A stretch of DNA of 14,855 bases from Actinomycetota bacterium (GTDB lineage: Bacteria; Actinomycetota; Acidimicrobiia; Acidimicrobiales; Poriferisodalaceae). The stretch is from positions 1 through 14,855 of the forward strand of contig JAADHX010000018.1 of the NCBI GenBank assembly GCA_013151655.1. The letters are read 5' to 3'. This document shows positions 14,056 through 14,855 of this stretch, piece after piece; position 1 is the stretch's first letter, and every line of letters starts with the position of its first letter. The notes below the pieces were generated by a model. That model did no database searches and had not been told where the DNA came from. It saw nothing but the letters and a program-made list of their open reading frames with translations. Position numbers and translations under genes: made by a program.

Positions 14056-14232
14056 ATGACCGACGACCAATTCCTAGAGGGTGGGCCGCGAACTTCTAGG
14101 ACCTCCGGAACCACCGGTAGTACGAATCGCCTAGAACCTCGATCGCTATGGAAGCGGCCTGAGTTCATCGGCCCGATTATCCTCGGGGTAGTTGCGGTGG
14201 TGATCGTGATCGTTCTCGGAGGTGGAGGCTAA
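14056..14232 (+). CDS. Small single-pass membrane protein, 58 aa
   Basis: A short frame with a good ribosome binding site (AGAGGGG, 4 nt before the ATG). The first 37 residues are polar and Thr/Ser/Arg-rich (FLEGGPRTSRTSGTTGSTNR), then WKRPEF marks the cytoplasmic edge, and IGPIILGVVAVVIVIVLGGGG (38-58) is one hydrophobic helix ending in a four-glycine tail. It is too hydrophobic and too well started to be chance. The N-terminus is probably in the cytoplasm, with the helix near the very C-terminus. I do not recognise a family. The luciferase-like gene begins 38 bp downstream on the same strand, and the fused oxidoreductase gene is divergent, with 166 bp between the starts. Confidence 0.75.
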   Translation: MTDDQFLEGGPRTSRTSGTTGSTNRLEPRSLWKRPEFIGPIILGVVAVVIVIVLGGGG

Positions 14233-14270
14233 CCGGACAGGCCGTGCCCAACGGTGCTAGCGATAGAGGC

Positions 14271-14855
14271 ATGGACGTAGGACTATCTGTCGAGAGCCGA
14301 ATCCCTGGACTGGACAGATCAGATCTAATCGACGCGATCGTCGAGCGGGCCCACGCAGCCGACGAGGCGGGGCTCGTATCCCTTCACGTCGGCGACAGAC
14401 ATCAGGTCGACGAACCGTACGTGGCCAACTTGGCGATAGCTGGACATCTCGCTGCCATCTGGCCCAAGCGGCTTGGGGTGCTTGTCATCAGCTCGATGTG
14501 GAACCCGGTTCTACTCGCTGAGCAGTTGGCGACGCTTTCGGCCATGACCTCGGAACTCGACGTCGTTGTGGCGATGGGTGACGGAGAGGCTCAGTTCGCA
14601 TCGGTAGGTGTTCCGATCTCTGATCGGCTGGCACTGTTCACCGAAGGGCTCGCAGTCACTCAGGCACTACTTGCCGGGGAGACAGTGACCGCTCGTGTCG
14701 GCCCTCACGACATTGTCGACGCGAGGGTGGACTTGCGAGGCAACTCGACGCTCTCGTGGTTCATAGCTGCAAGCGCTCCCCGGGCGATCCGACGCGCTGC
14801 GAAGCTCGGAGCCGGGTGGCTAGCGAGCGCAAAACTCGCCCCCGACGACGCTCTC
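14271..14855 (+). CDS. Luciferase-like monooxygenase, F420- or flavin-dependent type (N-terminal 195 aa; continues past right edge)
   Basis: The N-terminal part of a bacterial-luciferase-fold (TIM barrel) oxidoreductase. The first strand is MDVGLSVESRIPGL, followed by a helix and a GLVSLHVGD strand. RLGVLVISSMWNPVLLAEQLATLSAMT (67-93, read in parts) matches the family's 'RIRLGTGV...HPVVLAREAATLD' segment. VVVAMGDGEAQFASVGVPISDR (98-119) matches the flavin-binding loop and 'EFxAFGVPFxxR' motif. LAVTQALLAGETVTARVG is the usual next helix. The usual SGGR sequence after TL is replaced by AMTSELD, so this is a divergent member. An in-frame GTG at 14244 would add nine residues; I prefer ATG 14271, where the family homology begins, though AGAGG is very close to it. 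It is in a likely operon with the small membrane protein. The cofactor and substrate are unknown. Confidence 0.85.
   Translation, partial: MDVGLSVESRIPGLDRSDLIDAIVERAHAADEAGLVSLHVGDRHQVDEPYVANLAIAGHLAAIWPKRLGVLVISSMWNPVLLAEQLATLSAMTSELDVVVAMGDGEAQFASVGVPISDRLALFTEGLAVTQALLAGETVTARVGPHDIVDARVDLRGNSTLSWFIAASAPRAIRRAAKLGAGWLASAKLAPDDAL

Overview
The window looks like chromosomal DNA from a high-GC actinobacterium, possibly of the Acidimicrobiia (Ilumatobacter-like). This is an inference from codon use, frequent 4-nt start/stop overlaps, GTG and TTG starts, a MerR-type small HTH protein with a basic/aromatic tail, an F420-type luciferase-like oxidoreductase and an unlinked TadE/TadG pair. I see no rRNA, tRNA, IS element, integrase or CRISPR array.

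Left part (1-4565). A molybdopterin oxidoreductase of the formate-dehydrogenase-like superfamily runs off the left edge on the minus strand. It is followed by a short plus-strand orphan ORF (928-1122), a minus-strand TadG-TadE pair (2556 down to 1133), a plus-strand hormone-sensitive-lipase-type esterase (2671-3591) and a minus-strand Ca2+/cation antiporter (4565 down to 3633). Upstream of the antiporter on the same strand is a 78-aa excisionase/MerR-type DNA-binding protein (4859 down to 4623).

Centre (4992-10333). A compact plus-strand operon contains a TetR-family regulator, a methylcrotonyl/geranyl-CoA-type carboxyltransferase subunit, the matching biotin carboxylase-BCCP subunit and an acyl-CoA dehydrogenase. 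The TetR gene has a perfect inverted repeat in its promoter spacer, which suggests autoregulation of the whole unit by an acyl-CoA. The genes overlap by 4 nt (ATGA, GTGA) or are 10 bp apart. The pathway implied is oxidation of a branched acyl-CoA to an enoyl-CoA, then biotin-dependent gamma-carboxylation, as in leucine/isovalerate or acyclic-terpenoid catabolism. The carboxyltransferase reading frame is broken once, by what looks like a 2-nt TC duplication near 6229-6232; both halves are otherwise well preserved. The biotin carboxylase gene carries a near-perfect 54-bp palindrome inside its interdomain linker.

Right part (10344-14855). A very large fused indolepyruvate/2-oxoacid:ferredoxin oxidoreductase (1181 aa) lies on the minus strand, converging on the acyl-CoA dehydrogenase gene. 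Enzymes of this family turn 2-oxo acids into acyl-CoAs, so it could feed the neighbouring acyl-CoA operon, but its opposite orientation means this is only a hypothesis. Divergent from it are a 58-aa single-pass membrane protein and the start of a luciferase-like monooxygenase that runs off the right edge.

The items most worth a second look are the palindrome inside the carboxylase gene, the frameshift and altered acyl-pocket residues of the carboxyltransferase, the TadG protein with an unusual C-terminal extracellular beta-sandwich-like domain, and the missing Cys/Sec Mo ligand in the molybdoenzyme.
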